A DNA stretch of 64,000 nt. Origin: G965215055 sp965242685 (lineage in GTDB: Bacteria > Pseudomonadota > Gammaproteobacteria > UBA4575). A program made the position numbers and the translations under genes. The stretch is taken from NCBI GenBank assembly GCA_965242685.1, contig OZ251487.1, positions 1,674,001 through 1,738,000 on the forward strand, in the 5' to 3' direction. The notes beneath the pieces are model-generated. The model searched no databases. It was not told the DNA's origin and was given only the letters and a program-made list of their open reading frames with translations. Of this stretch, positions 17,221 through 26,876 are shown one piece after another (the stretch's first letter is position 1; the number at the start of each line of letters is the position of its first letter).

Positions 17221-17974
17221 CTTTGTAATTCACACCGGTAACGCCTTTGCTGTCGGGGCCGATAAAGTACAGGTACGGCATGACGATTTCTTCGGGTGCG
17301 GGGAGGGTTTGAGGATTTACCCCCGGGTAGTTTACGGTTCTGAGTTTGGTGCGCACCGGGGCGGGGTCGACACCGTTGACGCGCACCGGCTTATCCCCGT
17401 CACACTCGTCTGCAAGAATGCGCATCATGCCCTCTTGTGCGGCTTTCGATATACCGTATGCCCCCCAATAGGCCTTGGTGCAGCGGTGGGTGGAAAATAC
17501 GATACTGGGGTCGTTGGATCGTTCAAGGGCGGGAATGCAGCATCTTGCCAGCATAAAGGGCGCATGCAAGTTAATCGTGATGGTGCGCAGCCAGGCGTCC
17601 AACGGATAGTTTCTTAAACTTTGTAATGCCTTGAGATACCCCGCACCGAGCACGAGTGCGTTTATCGGTGTATTTCCGGTAGCGATAAACTTTGCAAAGC
17701 GGATGTAGTCCGCTTCACCTGCCGTGGAGAAGTCCATGCCGTATGCTTGATGGGTGTATTCGGGAGGTGGCGGCAAGTTTTGCAATAGATCGTCCAGCTT
17801 GTCCCGGCTTTTTGCCAGCAGCAAGAGCCGCGCCCCATGGGCGGCACACGCCAGAGAAATTGCCTTTCCTATGCCGTCCGTTGCTCCGGTGATCACGACG
17901 AACCTGTTTTTCAACAGGTTTTTGCGTGGCCGATACTCGTTCAGGTCTGGAAGATCACTTTGCAGTGAACGCAT
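17198..17974 (-). CDS. yciK: Short-chain dehydrogenase, YciK family
   Basis: A 258-residue short-chain oxidoreductase. The Rossmann motif TGATDGIGKA (about 29-38) and the WGAYGISKAAQEGMM segment with the Tyr-x3-Lys pair near 170-174 are visible, and the C-terminal YFIGPDSKGVTG motif is typical of YciK. The usual NAG motif reads GAG (LGAGYLKA). Substrate unknown. ATG at 17974 preferred to the adjacent TTG at 17977. Its 3' end overlaps the convergent RluB-fusion gene by 23 nt. Its neighbours ubiG and gph are the usual ones, with cysC and rmuC in between. Confidence 0.88.
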   Translation of the reverse strand: MRSLQSDLPDLNEYRPRKNLLKNRFVVITGATDGIGKAISLACAAHGARLLLLAKSRDKLDDLLQNLPPPPEYTHQAYGMDFSTAGEADYIRFAKFIATGNTPINALVLGAGYLKALQSLRNYPLDAWLRTITINLHAPFMLARCCIPALERSNDPSIVFSTHRCTKAYWGAYGISKAAQEGMMRILADECDGDKPVRVNGVDPAPVRTKLRTVNYPGVNPQTLPAPEEIVMPYLYFIGPDSKGVTGVNYKVNPDFHG

Positions 17975-18028
17975 CAAGCAAACATCAAATTGAAGTTTGG
18001 ATTGAGCGAGTCGCGCACCGGATGAATG

Positions 18029-18706
18029 TCATCCTTTTGAAAGGATCCCCCTTGCAGATAAGTAATCAAGCACTTGGTCGATACATGTTTCCAGGGAGTC
18101 GAATCCCGTATTCAAGATTATGTCGGCATTCTCTGGTTCCTCGTAAGGCGAAGAAATGCCTGTGTATTCGGGTATCAGGCCCGCGCGGGCCTTTTTGTAC
18201 ATCCCTTTTATGTCCCTTTGTTCGCAGACTTCCAACGGGCATTTGCAATAAATTTCAATGAAATCATCGGCGCCGATCAATGCTTTTGCACGGCGGCGAC
18301 CTTCTCGCATAGGTGAGATAAGAGCGGCAAACGTTATGATACCCGCATTTTTCATGAACCTGCACGCCTCGGCAGTCCGCCGCAGATTTTCTTTGCGGTC
18401 TGTCAATGAAAAACCGAGATCTCCACACAAACCGCTTCTAACGTCGTCTCCATCGTATACAAAGGTTAAATACCCCCTGGAATGCAATTTTTCTTCAACG
18501 GCATGGGCCAGCGTTGATTTTCCCGCCGCCGGCAACCCGCTAAACCACACTACGACGCCGCGATGCCCCAGCAGCGTTTCTCGCCTGTGCCGAGTGACGG
18601 AGGCTGGCCGGCATACGGTATCGGAATCGCTTTTTTTCTCTGTGAAACGGGCCACGCTACTCGCTCGATTTGAAACTCGGGGATCGTTACAGTTTTCAGT
18701 ATACAT
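18029..18706 (-). CDS. cysC: Adenylylsulfate (APS) kinase
   Basis: A 225-residue APS kinase, phosphorylating APS to PAPS. The P-loop is GLPAAGKST (near residue 60), followed by VYDGDDVRSGLCGDLGFS and KENLRRTAEAC, then KGMYKKARAGLIPEYTG, all family motifs. The N-terminal extension of about 50 residues is longer than in E. coli CysC and looks disordered. The ATG overlaps the rmuC stop by one base (TGATG), so translation is probably coupled. No cysD/cysN or cysH is nearby, so PAPS may feed sulfation rather than assimilation; that is inference. Confidence 0.92.
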   Translation of the reverse strand: MYTENCNDPRVSNRASSVARFTEKKSDSDTVCRPASVTRHRRETLLGHRGVVVWFSGLPAAGKSTLAHAVEEKLHSRGYLTFVYDGDDVRSGLCGDLGFSLTDRKENLRRTAEACRFMKNAGIITFAALISPMREGRRRAKALIGADDFIEIYCKCPLEVCEQRDIKGMYKKARAGLIPEYTGISSPYEEPENADIILNTGFDSLETCIDQVLDYLSARGILSKG

Positions 18707-19962
18707 CAATCGGTCGTTATAGGCCTGTTTTCAATCTCTCGTGGTTCTGTAAGGGACTTTTTTGGATTGATCCCCAATTGGGTAAATTTTCTTGCCCCGC
18801 TCAGCACGTTACGGTTCAGTGATCCGGTTGCTCTGTTGAAGTGATTGACACTAACGTCCAGATTTTTACCCAGTTTCTGTAAGTGTTCCGTGAAAGTTGC
18901 CAAACGCTCGTAAAGCTGTTCGCCAAGCTTCCGAATCTCTTCCGCATTCTCCTCCACGGCAAGCTGCCGCCATCCGAATGCCACGGCGCGCAGCAGGGCT
19001 ACGATGCTGGTGGGGGTTGCCAAGATGACTTGCTCATTGAGTGCATCTTCCAGAAGCTGTGGATCCTGCTCCAGTGCCGCCGATAAAAATTGCTCGCCCG
19101 GAATGAAAAGTACCACAAAATCCGGGGAGTGCTTGAACTGATTCCAGTACGCTTTGCTTGCAAGCTCTCGTACCCGCTCCCGAACGTTGCGCGTGTGTCT
19201 GGCCAAGCTACTTTTGCGCATGGTGTCATCGTCTGTTTGGGTAGCGTCGAGGTAGGCGTCCAAGGGCGTCTTGGCATCGACGATGATTTCACGTCGGTCG
19301 GGCATTCGAACTACCATGTCGGGACGCATACGGCTATCGGTGTCGCCGGATTGTTGTTCGTAGAAGTCACAGTAATTCACCATCCCGGCAAGTTCGGCAA
19401 TCCGCTTTAGCGTCAACTCTCCCCATCGCCCGCGAACTTCCGGTCGGTGTAGCGCCTTCACAAGTTTTTGCGTTTCCTCTCGTAGAAGGGTCTCTGCCTT
19501 GCCCATTAATTCCAAGTGTTTCTCTAGTGACCCAAAGTTTTTTTGGCGTTCTTTTTCACTCTCCTGAATGTGTGACTCGGTTTTGTTTAAGGTTTCACGG
19601 ATAGGTTGCAGCAGTGTTTTAATGGCTTTCTCTTTTTCACTGAGATCGGCCTTGGCCCGATCTTGATATTGAGAAAGTTTTTCTTTGGCCAATAACAGAA
19701 AATTTTCATTGTTTGAGTTTAGTGCCTCCTTTGAAAGTTTCAGAAAGGACTTTTCCAGTTCTTTTTGCAAGGCATCGATCGTCGCCGCTTTTTCCGAGCG
19801 CAGTTCCTTCTCATATTCAAGTTGCAGGGACAGATTTTGCACTTCGGTTTGCAGCCGTTCTTTTTCCCTACGCGCACGGCGGTACATGACCGATGCGCCC
19901 AGTATCGCACCGAGCAGGCACAGGCTTGCGCCCACGAATATAAATTGCCATATCCCCAACAC
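18706..19962 (-). CDS. rmuC: DNA recombination protein RmuC
   Basis: About 418 residues: an N-terminal membrane helix (GIWQFIFVGASLCLLGAILG), a coiled coil of roughly 130 residues rich in Glu and Lys, and the conserved RmuC nuclease-like domain with HRPEVRGRWGELTLKRIAEL, DMVVRMPDRREIIVDAKTPL and FVVLFIPGEQFL. RmuC limits DNA inversions and resembles restriction-endonuclease folds. The open frame extends to 20055 but would overlap gph by 85 nt; a GTG at 19962 just after the gph stop (19971) gives the usual short membrane N-terminus, so I prefer it. Start uncertain. Confidence 0.88.
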   Translation of the reverse strand: MLGIWQFIFVGASLCLLGAILGASVMYRRARREKERLQTEVQNLSLQLEYEKELRSEKAATIDALQKELEKSFLKLSKEALNSNNENFLLLAKEKLSQYQDRAKADLSEKEKAIKTLLQPIRETLNKTESHIQESEKERQKNFGSLEKHLELMGKAETLLREETQKLVKALHRPEVRGRWGELTLKRIAELAGMVNYCDFYEQQSGDTDSRMRPDMVVRMPDRREIIVDAKTPLDAYLDATQTDDDTMRKSSLARHTRNVRERVRELASKAYWNQFKHSPDFVVLFIPGEQFLSAALEQDPQLLEDALNEQVILATPTSIVALLRAVAFGWRQLAVEENAEEIRKLGEQLYERLATFTEHLQKLGKNLDVSVNHFNRATGSLNRNVLSGARKFTQLGINPKKSLTEPREIENRPITTD

Positions 19963-19970
19963 GGCGTCGG

Positions 19971-20660
19971 TTACGTCAACGTTGTTTGATGATTGTAAGT
20001 CAGCAGCCAATCCCTGAATTCGCCGGCGCGTTCGAGAATAACGGACGCGCCCCACGTGTGCGGGTCGTGGTGGTCTTGAATGTAGCCGTAAGCCGCTACG
20101 GCGGTTTTCATCTTTGCCGCTTTGCCGGCTTGTACGTCGCGCGGGTCATCGCCCACGTATACGCAAGCCGTTGGCGCGACGCCGATAATATTTGCGGCGT
20201 GAAACAGGGGGTCGGGGCTTGGCTTTTTTCTGATCATGCAGTCGCCGCTGATCATGCAGACGGTTCGGAACGCAACGTCAAGCCACTGTATCAACGGTTC
20301 CGCCAACCAGCCCGGTTTGTTGGTAACGATCCCCCAGGGGATACGGGACTGATCCAGAAAATCCAGTAACGCGGGCACTTCCGCAAACAGTTTGGTTTCG
20401 TTGCAGAGCACGTGAGCGTATATATGCAAAAATTCATCGCGCAGTTGCAGACTTTGTGCCTCATCCAATTCTCCAAATCCCAGCTCTATCATCGCCATGC
20501 TGCCTTTTGAAACATGATTGCGCACCAGGTCATAGGCGAGTGTGTCTTTACCGTGTTTCGTTAGTAACTCGTTCAGCGCGTCCGTCATGTCCGGTGCGGT
20601 ATCTGCCAAGGTGCCATCCAGATCGAACAGTACGGCCCGTACTTGAGATGGACTATGCAT
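19971..20660 (-). CDS. gph: Phosphoglycolate phosphatase, HAD family
   Basis: A 229-residue HAD hydrolase that removes 2-phosphoglycolate. Motif I is FDLDGTLADT (nucleophile Asp near residue 13), motif II is GIVTNKPG, the conserved Lys is in RKKPSPDPL, and motif III is YVGDDPRDVQAGKAA. The 'NHVSKGS' cap loop is typical of Gph. ATG start. It is 29 nt downstream of ubiG, the common gammaproteobacterial order ubiG-gph-yciK, so assignment as Gph rather than another HAD enzyme is well supported by context. Confidence 0.92.
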   Translation of the reverse strand: MHSPSQVRAVLFDLDGTLADTAPDMTDALNELLTKHGKDTLAYDLVRNHVSKGSMAMIELGFGELDEAQSLQLRDEFLHIYAHVLCNETKLFAEVPALLDFLDQSRIPWGIVTNKPGWLAEPLIQWLDVAFRTVCMISGDCMIRKKPSPDPLFHAANIIGVAPTACVYVGDDPRDVQAGKAAKMKTAVAAYGYIQDHHDPHTWGASVILERAGEFRDWLLTYNHQTTLT

Positions 20661-20689
20661 GCAAAGTGATGCGGGAGTCGGGTTTGTTT

Positions 20690-21397
20690 CTACAGCTTTT
20701 GGGCATGAACGATGTAGTTTACACTGATGTCCGTTGATAGTGCGTAGGATTTTTTAAGAGGATTATAGCTCATACCCATAATTTCAGTGGTACGCATGTG
20801 GGCGTGGCGAACCCAACGGTCAAGCTCCGACGGACGGATCAGCTGTTTATATTCGTGAGTGCCCCTGGGCAGCAAATTCAGCACGTATTCCGCGCCGATG
20901 ATTGCAAACAAAAAAGATTTGGGATTGCGGTTTATAGTAGCAAAAAAGACCTGACCTCGTGGTTTCACCAGCCGTGAACAGGCCTTGACAAGCGTAGCAG
21001 GGTTAGGCACGTGTTCCAGTATCTCCATACAGGTAACAACGTCAAACCGGCGCAGTTTTTGAGCCGCCAGGTCTTCTGCTGAAATCGCTTGATATTCTAT
21101 ATTCAAACCCTGTTCTCGGGCATGGATTTTTGCGACTGCAAGGGAAGTCTTGCCAACATCGATGCCCGTCACCTGAGCTCCCCTTTTTACCATCGACTCG
21201 GACAATATGCCCCCGCCACAGCCGACATCAAGAACCTTTTTCCCGTTCAGTCCGGTGTGCCCGTCAATGTAATTTAGACGCAGAGGGTTGATATCATGAA
21301 GCGCCTTGAATTCGCTCTCCTTGTCCCACCAACGGTGGGCCATCGCCTCGAACTTCGCTAGTTCGTCCTCATTAACGTTAGTCTCTTCAACTGGCAT
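20690..21397 (-). CDS. ubiG: Ubiquinone biosynthesis O-methyltransferase
   Basis: A 235-residue UbiG, which carries out both O-methylations of ubiquinone synthesis. Motifs: FEAMAHRWWDKESEFKALHD near the N-terminus, AdoMet-binding KVLDVGCGGGILSESM (about 55-70), and VTCMEILEHVPNP. The C-terminal MRTTEIMGMSYNPLKK region is diagnostic for UbiG. ATG start at 21397. First gene of the run ubiG-gph-rmuC-cysC on the minus strand. Confidence 0.95.
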   Translation of the reverse strand: MPVEETNVNEDELAKFEAMAHRWWDKESEFKALHDINPLRLNYIDGHTGLNGKKVLDVGCGGGILSESMVKRGAQVTGIDVGKTSLAVAKIHAREQGLNIEYQAISAEDLAAQKLRRFDVVTCMEILEHVPNPATLVKACSRLVKPRGQVFFATINRNPKSFLFAIIGAEYVLNLLPRGTHEYKQLIRPSELDRWVRHAHMRTTEIMGMSYNPLKKSYALSTDISVNYIVHAQKL

Positions 21398-21481
21398 GAA
21401 AAGTCCTGCCTAACACTTATGCGCCGAGATAAAGTCGGTTTTGAGAAATGATTTTACCCTTAGACGGTGCAGATTGACTCG

Positions 21482-22801
21482 TCATCTGTCATGCAGAATT
21501 TTATCTTCCCACGCTTTTGTTTTGACCAAAATTTCATGTTGATCAAGCGTTGTGAGATTCCCTTCGCGTAATAGCTGCCGGCCGGCAACCCACACGTCCG
21601 ATACTTGCTGCCGTTGCGCGGCATACACCAAGTGTCCAAACGGGTCGTATACCGGCCGGGCTTCGGGCGTATCGATATCAATGATAGCCATATCTGCCGA
21701 CTTTCCCGTTTCCAGGGAACCTGTTTCTTTCTCTATTCCCAAGGCGATAGCGGCATTGATAGTTATGCAACGCAAAGATTGATACGCAGGGAGCGCCGCC
21801 GCATCTTCCGCGACACCCTTTGCCAAGAGTGCCGCGGTATGTAGTTCTCCCAATATATCGAGGTCGTCGTTACTGGCACAGCCGTCCGTTCCAAGCGCCA
21901 CATTGACCCGTTTATCCATGAGCTTTTGCACCGGGCAGAAGCCACTCGCTAATTTTAGATTCGATTCTGGACAATGCACTACATTGACCCCGGTCTCGGC
22001 CAACAGATCAATTTCATCATCCTGAAGTCTTGTCATGTGTACGGCGATCAACCTGTCATTGACCAAACCAAGATCATACAAACGTTGTAAAGGACGCATT
22101 TTATATTCTTCCAGGCTGTCGACAATTTCTTGTTTCGTTTCATGGAGATGGGTGTGAATGGGCAATGCAAGCTCATCTGCCAGTGCGATTACGCGTTCCA
22201 GTGAGGCATTGGAAACAGTGTATGGGGCATGAGGTGCAAGCGCGCATCGTACCAAAGGATGAGATGTATACTGATCGTGTACCATCAAACCTTTATCCAG
22301 ATATTCATTCGCGTCATTGGCATATTTGGTAGGAAAATCAAGCAAAACCATGCCCACGTGGGCACGCATCCCCGCTTCTGCCGCAACTTTTGCGGTGACT
22401 TCGGCAAAGAAATACATGTCGTTGAAACATGTCGTTCCGCCGCGGATCATTTCCGCAATCGCCAATTCCGTACCGGCCTCTACAAATTCATCGCTCACCC
22501 ATTTTTGTTCGGCGGGCCATATATGATTCCGTAACCAGTCCATGAGGGGTTTGTCACTTGCAAAACCGCGAAATAACGCCATGGCGGCGTGGGTATGCGC
22601 ATTGATCAGCCCGGGTATGATAATGTGGTGGTCATAGGTGTGATTTATATCGCTTGAGTATTTGTTCCTTGCCTCCGGTGTTGGCAGGATATCAAGGATG
22701 CGTCCGTCGTTTACTGCAATGCTGAAATCAACCAGTGTGCGCACCTCGCTATCCATCGGAATGATATGTTTTCCGTGGATAAGGGTTTGGACGTGCTTCA
22801 C
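21482..22801 (-). CDS. mtaD: 5-methylthioadenosine/S-adenosylhomocysteine deaminase-like amidohydrolase
   Basis: A TRZ/ATZ-type amidohydrolase of about 439 residues. Metal ligands are visible in NAHTHAAMALFRG (HxH), HLHETKQE, and the Asp in LGTDGCASNDDLDI; HCPESNLKLASGF is typical of MtaD. Members deaminate methylthioadenosine or S-adenosylhomocysteine, fitting its position beside mtnA (methionine salvage) and ubiG. The frame stays open to 22912 and would overlap divergent mtnA; GTG at 22801 gives the normal family start (VKHVQTLIHGKHIIPMD), so I use it. No Shine-Dalgarno is clear. Confidence 0.88.
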   Translation of the reverse strand: MKHVQTLIHGKHIIPMDSEVRTLVDFSIAVNDGRILDILPTPEARNKYSSDINHTYDHHIIIPGLINAHTHAAMALFRGFASDKPLMDWLRNHIWPAEQKWVSDEFVEAGTELAIAEMIRGGTTCFNDMYFFAEVTAKVAAEAGMRAHVGMVLLDFPTKYANDANEYLDKGLMVHDQYTSHPLVRCALAPHAPYTVSNASLERVIALADELALPIHTHLHETKQEIVDSLEEYKMRPLQRLYDLGLVNDRLIAVHMTRLQDDEIDLLAETGVNVVHCPESNLKLASGFCPVQKLMDKRVNVALGTDGCASNDDLDILGELHTAALLAKGVAEDAAALPAYQSLRCITINAAIALGIEKETGSLETGKSADMAIIDIDTPEARPVYDPFGHLVYAAQRQQVSDVWVAGRQLLREGNLTTLDQHEILVKTKAWEDKILHDR

Positions 22802-22902
22802 GTGGGGGAGGAGTTTGGGTTTGAAAAAATATAACCATTGTACAGTTGGAATACAAGTATCAATCAAGTCTTCTTCGCCAATAAAACATTGGTCGTGACG
22901 CC

Positions 22903-23943
22903 ATGGGTTCATTAACCGCGCAGACCATCGCTTGGCGAAATGGTCGTCTTGTACTGCTTGACCAACGCAAACTGCCGCATGAGACTCGGTTTATCGAATG
23001 CTTATCGTGTCGGGAAGTAGTGGTCGCCATCAAGGAACTGGTGGTACGCGGGGCGCCGGCCATTGGAGTTGCGGCGGCATACGGCGCTGTACTTGCAGCA
23101 AAAACCTGTTTTGAAAATGACGCCGATAATTGGAAAGAATGCGTTGCAATTGAGCTTGATACACTGTTGCAGGCGCGGCCTACGGCAGTAAATTTGAAGT
23201 GGGCGGTTACCCGCATGCGTGAGACCATGAAGACGGTTGTTGCAGGCGATCCCGGGGACGTTTTGCTACAGGCAGCACAAACAATCCATCGGGAAGATAT
23301 AACCACCAACAAAACGCTTAGTGACTTTGGAGCACGGTTGATACGAGATAATTCCGTTGTGCTTACGCATTGCAATGCAGGTGCTTTGGCAACGGCCGGC
23401 TATGGGACCGCACTAGGCGTCATTCGCAGTGCCTGGGCAAAAAATAAAATAACCGGCATTTATGCAAGCGAGACCCGGCCATGGTTTCAAGGCACAAGGC
23501 TTACCGCCTGGGAACTGCTTGAAGACGACATCCCCGTCACACTTGTTTGTGATGGCGCCGCAGCCAGCCTAATGCGGCGAAAAAAATTAAACTGGGTGAT
23601 CGTTGGTGCCGATTGCATCGCAAGTAATGGAGACGTTGCCAACAAGATAGGTACTTATTCATTAGCGGTGGCGGCACAGCGGCACGGAGTAGATTTTATG
23701 GTAGCGGCACCGACCAACACCATTGATATGGGGATCAAAAACGGGGATCAGATTGAGATTGAAGAACGCGCCGACAGCGAAGTAACCCGCTATCACGGGT
23801 ATTCTTTGGGACCCGACGGGGCAAAAGTTTGGAACCCTGTATTCGATATTACTCCGGCAGGCCTGGTAAGTGCCCTGGTCACGGAAAAAGGTGTAATTGA
23901 GCACCCGACCCAAAGCAAAATCCAAGATTTGATGAAGCCCTAA
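22903..23943 (+). CDS. mtnA: Methylthioribose-1-phosphate isomerase
   Basis: A 346-residue MtnA, converting methylthioribose-1-phosphate to methylthioribulose-1-phosphate in methionine salvage. Motifs include VRGAPAIGVAAAYG (about 47-60), RPTAVNLKWAV, the active-site Cys in LTHCNAGALATAGYGTAL (about 155-172), ETRPWFQGTRLTAWEL and GADCIASNGDVANKIGTY with catalytic Asp. ATG start at 22903. Divergent from mtaD with a gap of about 100 nt that must hold both promoters. In Pseudomonas and relatives mtnA also precedes gyrA. Confidence 0.95.
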   Translation: MGSLTAQTIAWRNGRLVLLDQRKLPHETRFIECLSCREVVVAIKELVVRGAPAIGVAAAYGAVLAAKTCFENDADNWKECVAIELDTLLQARPTAVNLKWAVTRMRETMKTVVAGDPGDVLLQAAQTIHREDITTNKTLSDFGARLIRDNSVVLTHCNAGALATAGYGTALGVIRSAWAKNKITGIYASETRPWFQGTRLTAWELLEDDIPVTLVCDGAAASLMRRKKLNWVIVGADCIASNGDVANKIGTYSLAVAAQRHGVDFMVAAPTNTIDMGIKNGDQIEIEERADSEVTRYHGYSLGPDGAKVWNPVFDITPAGLVSALVTEKGVIEHPTQSKIQDLMKP

Positions 23944-24002
23944 CGTTGCAGTCACTTTGAGACGGACTACAACGCCGCCTCTTCCGAACGCGTGCCGGCG
24001 TC

Positions 24003-24021
24003 GCCGATAAAAACTATCGGC
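24003..24021 (+). terminator. Weak hairpin downstream of mtnA
   Basis: A 7-bp perfect stem GCCGATA / TATCGGC with loop AAAAC lies about 60 nt after the mtnA stop. No T-run follows. It may be a Rho-independent terminator remnant or an RNA end-protecting hairpin; confidence is low. Confidence 0.25.
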
Positions 24022-24195
24022 CGCATGTGCGTTATGCCATCGATACAAAAGCCCCTTGCTACGTCCAAACCCGTTCATCACGGCTTCTTTAATTCAAATA
24101 AATCAATCTCGAAAAGAAGAGCGTAGATCGGTTGATTCTTAGACGGTTCGGTTCGATTTTAATTACCTTTATTCCCTGAGCTTTGAGGACTTGTG

Positions 24196-24204
24196 TGTTA
24201 TACT
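24196..24204 (+). promoter_or_regulatory. Possible extended -10 promoter for gyrA
   Basis: TGTTATACT provides a TGn extended -10 (TATACT at 24199-24204), about 47 nt before the gyrA ATG. There is no good -35 at 17 nt, which is common for extended -10 promoters. The remainder of the 307-nt gap 23944-24250 shows no coding sequence that I can support. Confidence 0.4.
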
Positions 24205-24250
24205 TTACCAACCTGGAATGAACCTAAAAATTTCTCTTGAAATCACGTAA

Positions 24251-26812
24251 ATGGCTGCAATAGCTAAAGAAATTCAACTTGTAAATCTTGAGGACGAGAT
24301 GCGGCAATCGTATCTTGACTACGCTATGAGCGTGATCGTCGGACGCGCGCTGCCGGACGTGCGAGACGGTTTGAAGCCGGTGCATCGAAGAATTCTTTAC
24401 GCCATGTATGAAAGCAACAATACGTGGAATCGCCCGTACGTGAAATGTGCCCGTGTCGTTGGCGATGTTCTGGGTAAATATCACCCCCATGGGGATACGG
24501 CGACGTACGATGCCCTGGTACGCATGGCACAGGAATTCTCGATGCGTTACAGGCTGGTGGACGGGCAAGGAAACTTTGGTTCCATAGATGGCGATCCACC
24601 TGCCGCATATCGCTACACGGAATGCCGGATGACGAAATTATCATCGGAAATTCTTGCGGATATCGAGCGTGAGACCGTTGATTACGCACCTAACTATGAC
24701 GGCAAGGAATCAGAGCCGACGATACTGCCGACCAAAGTCCCTAACCTGCTGGTTAACGGTTCTTCCGGCATTGCCGTCGGCATGGCCACCAACATCCCGC
24801 CGCATAATCTGTCAGAAATCATCAACGCCTGTCTTGGCTTGATCGAAGACCCCGAAATTGACTACCAACAACTGATGCAACATCTACCGGGCCCTGACTT
24901 CCCGACCTCCGCAATTATCAATGGCAGCGAAGGAATTATTGACGCCTATCGCAGCGGCCGGGGTCGTATACACATGCGTGCGCGTGCGCGCATCGAGAAA
25001 GATGAAAAAAGCGAGCGTGAACGCATCGTTGTCACCGAACTGCCGTACCAGGTCAACAAGGCGAATCTGATCGTCAAAATTGCCGATCTGGTCAAAGAAA
25101 AACGCCTGGAAGGGATCGCCACGGACGGCCTTCGAGACGAATCCGACAAAGACGGTATGCGCCTCGTGATTGAGCTACGTCGAGGCGAACTGAGCGAGAT
25201 CGTTTTGAACAAGCTCTATAAACACACCCCGATGCAGAGCACGTTTGGCGTGAACATGGTGGCACTGGTGGACGGACAACCCAGGCTGCTGAATTTGAAG
25301 CAGATTCTCCAAGAGTTTATACGACACCGCCGCGACGTAGTTACCCGTCGAACCATTTTTGAATTACGCAAGGCGCGTGAGCGCGCGCACGTTCTGGAAG
25401 GCCAGGCAGTTGCATTAACAAACATCGACGCAGTCATTGCGCTCATCAAAAAGTCGGCGAATCCCGCCGCGGCAAAAGAAAAATTAACCGCACAACCATG
25501 GCAACCCGGGATAGTGGTCGAAATGTTAAAGCGTGCAGGTGCCGAAGTTTCACGTCCCGAAAACCTGGATGCCGAATATGGAATGCACGACGGCAAATAT
25601 CGCCTCTCACCGATACAGGCGCAGGCGATCCTGGATTTACGCTTGCACCGCCTCACCGGCCTGGAGCAGGAAAAAATCGTTAGTAGCTACAGCGAATTGC
25701 TGGACAAGATCGTCGACCTGCTTGACATCTTACAGACCCCTGAACGGCTCATGGAAGTTGTGCGCGAGGAACTGGAGACCGTGCGCGAACAATACGGCGA
25801 CGAGCGCCGCACCGAAATTACCCAAGCCCGCAAAGGCCTCAGCATAGAAGACCTCATCCCGGAAGAAGACGCCGTAGTTACCCTGTCCCGTGCAGGCTAT
25901 GCAAAACAGCAACCCCTGGATACCTATCGCGCGCAACATCGTGGCGGCAAGGGCAAGGTAGCCACCTCAACAAAAGCCGAAGACTTTGTTGACCAGCTTT
26001 TCATTGCCAGCACGCATGACACGATTTTATGTTTTTCCAGCCTTGGCAAAGTCTATTGGCTCAAGGTATACGAACTCCCTCAAGCGAGCCGCATTGCACG
26101 CGGCAAACCAATTGTAAATCTTTTACCGCTAAAAGAAGGCGAGCGTATCAATGCAATCTTGCCCATAAAAGAATACCGCGAGGACGCCTTTGTCGTGATG
26201 GTGACGAGTAGCGGCGTGATAAAGAAAACTCCCCTCGTCAAATTTTCACGTCCTCTTTCCGTCGGCATCCGTGCAATAAATCTACGCGAGGACGATTACC
26301 TCGTCGGGGTCACCGTGACACACGGCAACACCGACGTTTTAATGGTAAGCGATGCGGGCAAGGCCATACGCTTCGATGAAAACGACGCCCGCCCTACGGG
26401 GCGCACAGCGATCGGCGTGCACGGCATCAGGCTTGCACCAGCACAAAAAGTGGTGGGCGTGATTACCATTACCCCCGACATGAACGCCACCGACGTATTA
26501 ATAGCAACCGAAAACGGCTATGGAAAGCGCACGAAAATAGAGGACTACCGTATACAGAGGCGAGGTGGCAAGGGCATTATTGCGATCAAGACCTCCGAGC
26601 GTAACGGCAAGGCGGTCGGCGTCGAGGCCGTATCGGAAGAAGACGAAGTCATGCTGATTACGGCCAATGGGACCTTGATCAGAACACCGGTTAAAGGGGT
26701 ATCACAAGTCGGTCGCAATACACAAGGCGTAAGACTGATAAGACTGGCGGCGGCGGATCGGCTAGTCAAAGTCGAGCGTATTGAAAACCTTGCAGATTCG
26801 GAAGACGCGTAG
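24251..26812 (+). CDS. gyrA: DNA gyrase subunit A
   Basis: An 853-residue GyrA. The N-terminal breakage-reunion domain has the expected ALPDVRDGLKPVHRRILYAM, the winged-helix KYHPHGDTATYDALVRMAQE, and catalytic Tyr in AAYRYTECRM. The quinolone-determining positions read Thr at the E. coli Ser83 site and Asp at the Asp87 site, as in Pseudomonas. The C-terminal beta-pinwheel holds the GyrA box as QRRGGKG near residue 765, so this is gyrase rather than ParC. ATG start. Followed by serC after 64 nt, a common gammaproteobacterial order. Confidence 0.97.
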   Translation: MAAIAKEIQLVNLEDEMRQSYLDYAMSVIVGRALPDVRDGLKPVHRRILYAMYESNNTWNRPYVKCARVVGDVLGKYHPHGDTATYDALVRMAQEFSMRYRLVDGQGNFGSIDGDPPAAYRYTECRMTKLSSEILADIERETVDYAPNYDGKESEPTILPTKVPNLLVNGSSGIAVGMATNIPPHNLSEIINACLGLIEDPEIDYQQLMQHLPGPDFPTSAIINGSEGIIDAYRSGRGRIHMRARARIEKDEKSERERIVVTELPYQVNKANLIVKIADLVKEKRLEGIATDGLRDESDKDGMRLVIELRRGELSEIVLNKLYKHTPMQSTFGVNMVALVDGQPRLLNLKQILQEFIRHRRDVVTRRTIFELRKARERAHVLEGQAVALTNIDAVIALIKKSANPAAAKEKLTAQPWQPGIVVEMLKRAGAEVSRPENLDAEYGMHDGKYRLSPIQAQAILDLRLHRLTGLEQEKIVSSYSELLDKIVDLLDILQTPERLMEVVREELETVREQYGDERRTEITQARKGLSIEDLIPEEDAVVTLSRAGYAKQQPLDTYRAQHRGGKGKVATSTKAEDFVDQLFIASTHDTILCFSSLGKVYWLKVYELPQASRIARGKPIVNLLPLKEGERINAILPIKEYREDAFVVMVTSSGVIKKTPLVKFSRPLSVGIRAINLREDDYLVGVTVTHGNTDVLMVSDAGKAIRFDENDARPTGRTAIGVHGIRLAPAQKVVGVITITPDMNATDVLIATENGYGKRTKIEDYRIQRRGGKGIIAIKTSERNGKAVGVEAVSEEDEVMLITANGTLIRTPVKGVSQVGRNTQGVRLIRLAAADRLVKVERIENLADSEDA

Positions 26813-26876
26813 TTTTTCATTGCAAACGCCTTAGTCCGTGCAGAATGCATGACCTACTAAAGTTCCCTTGTCGCTG

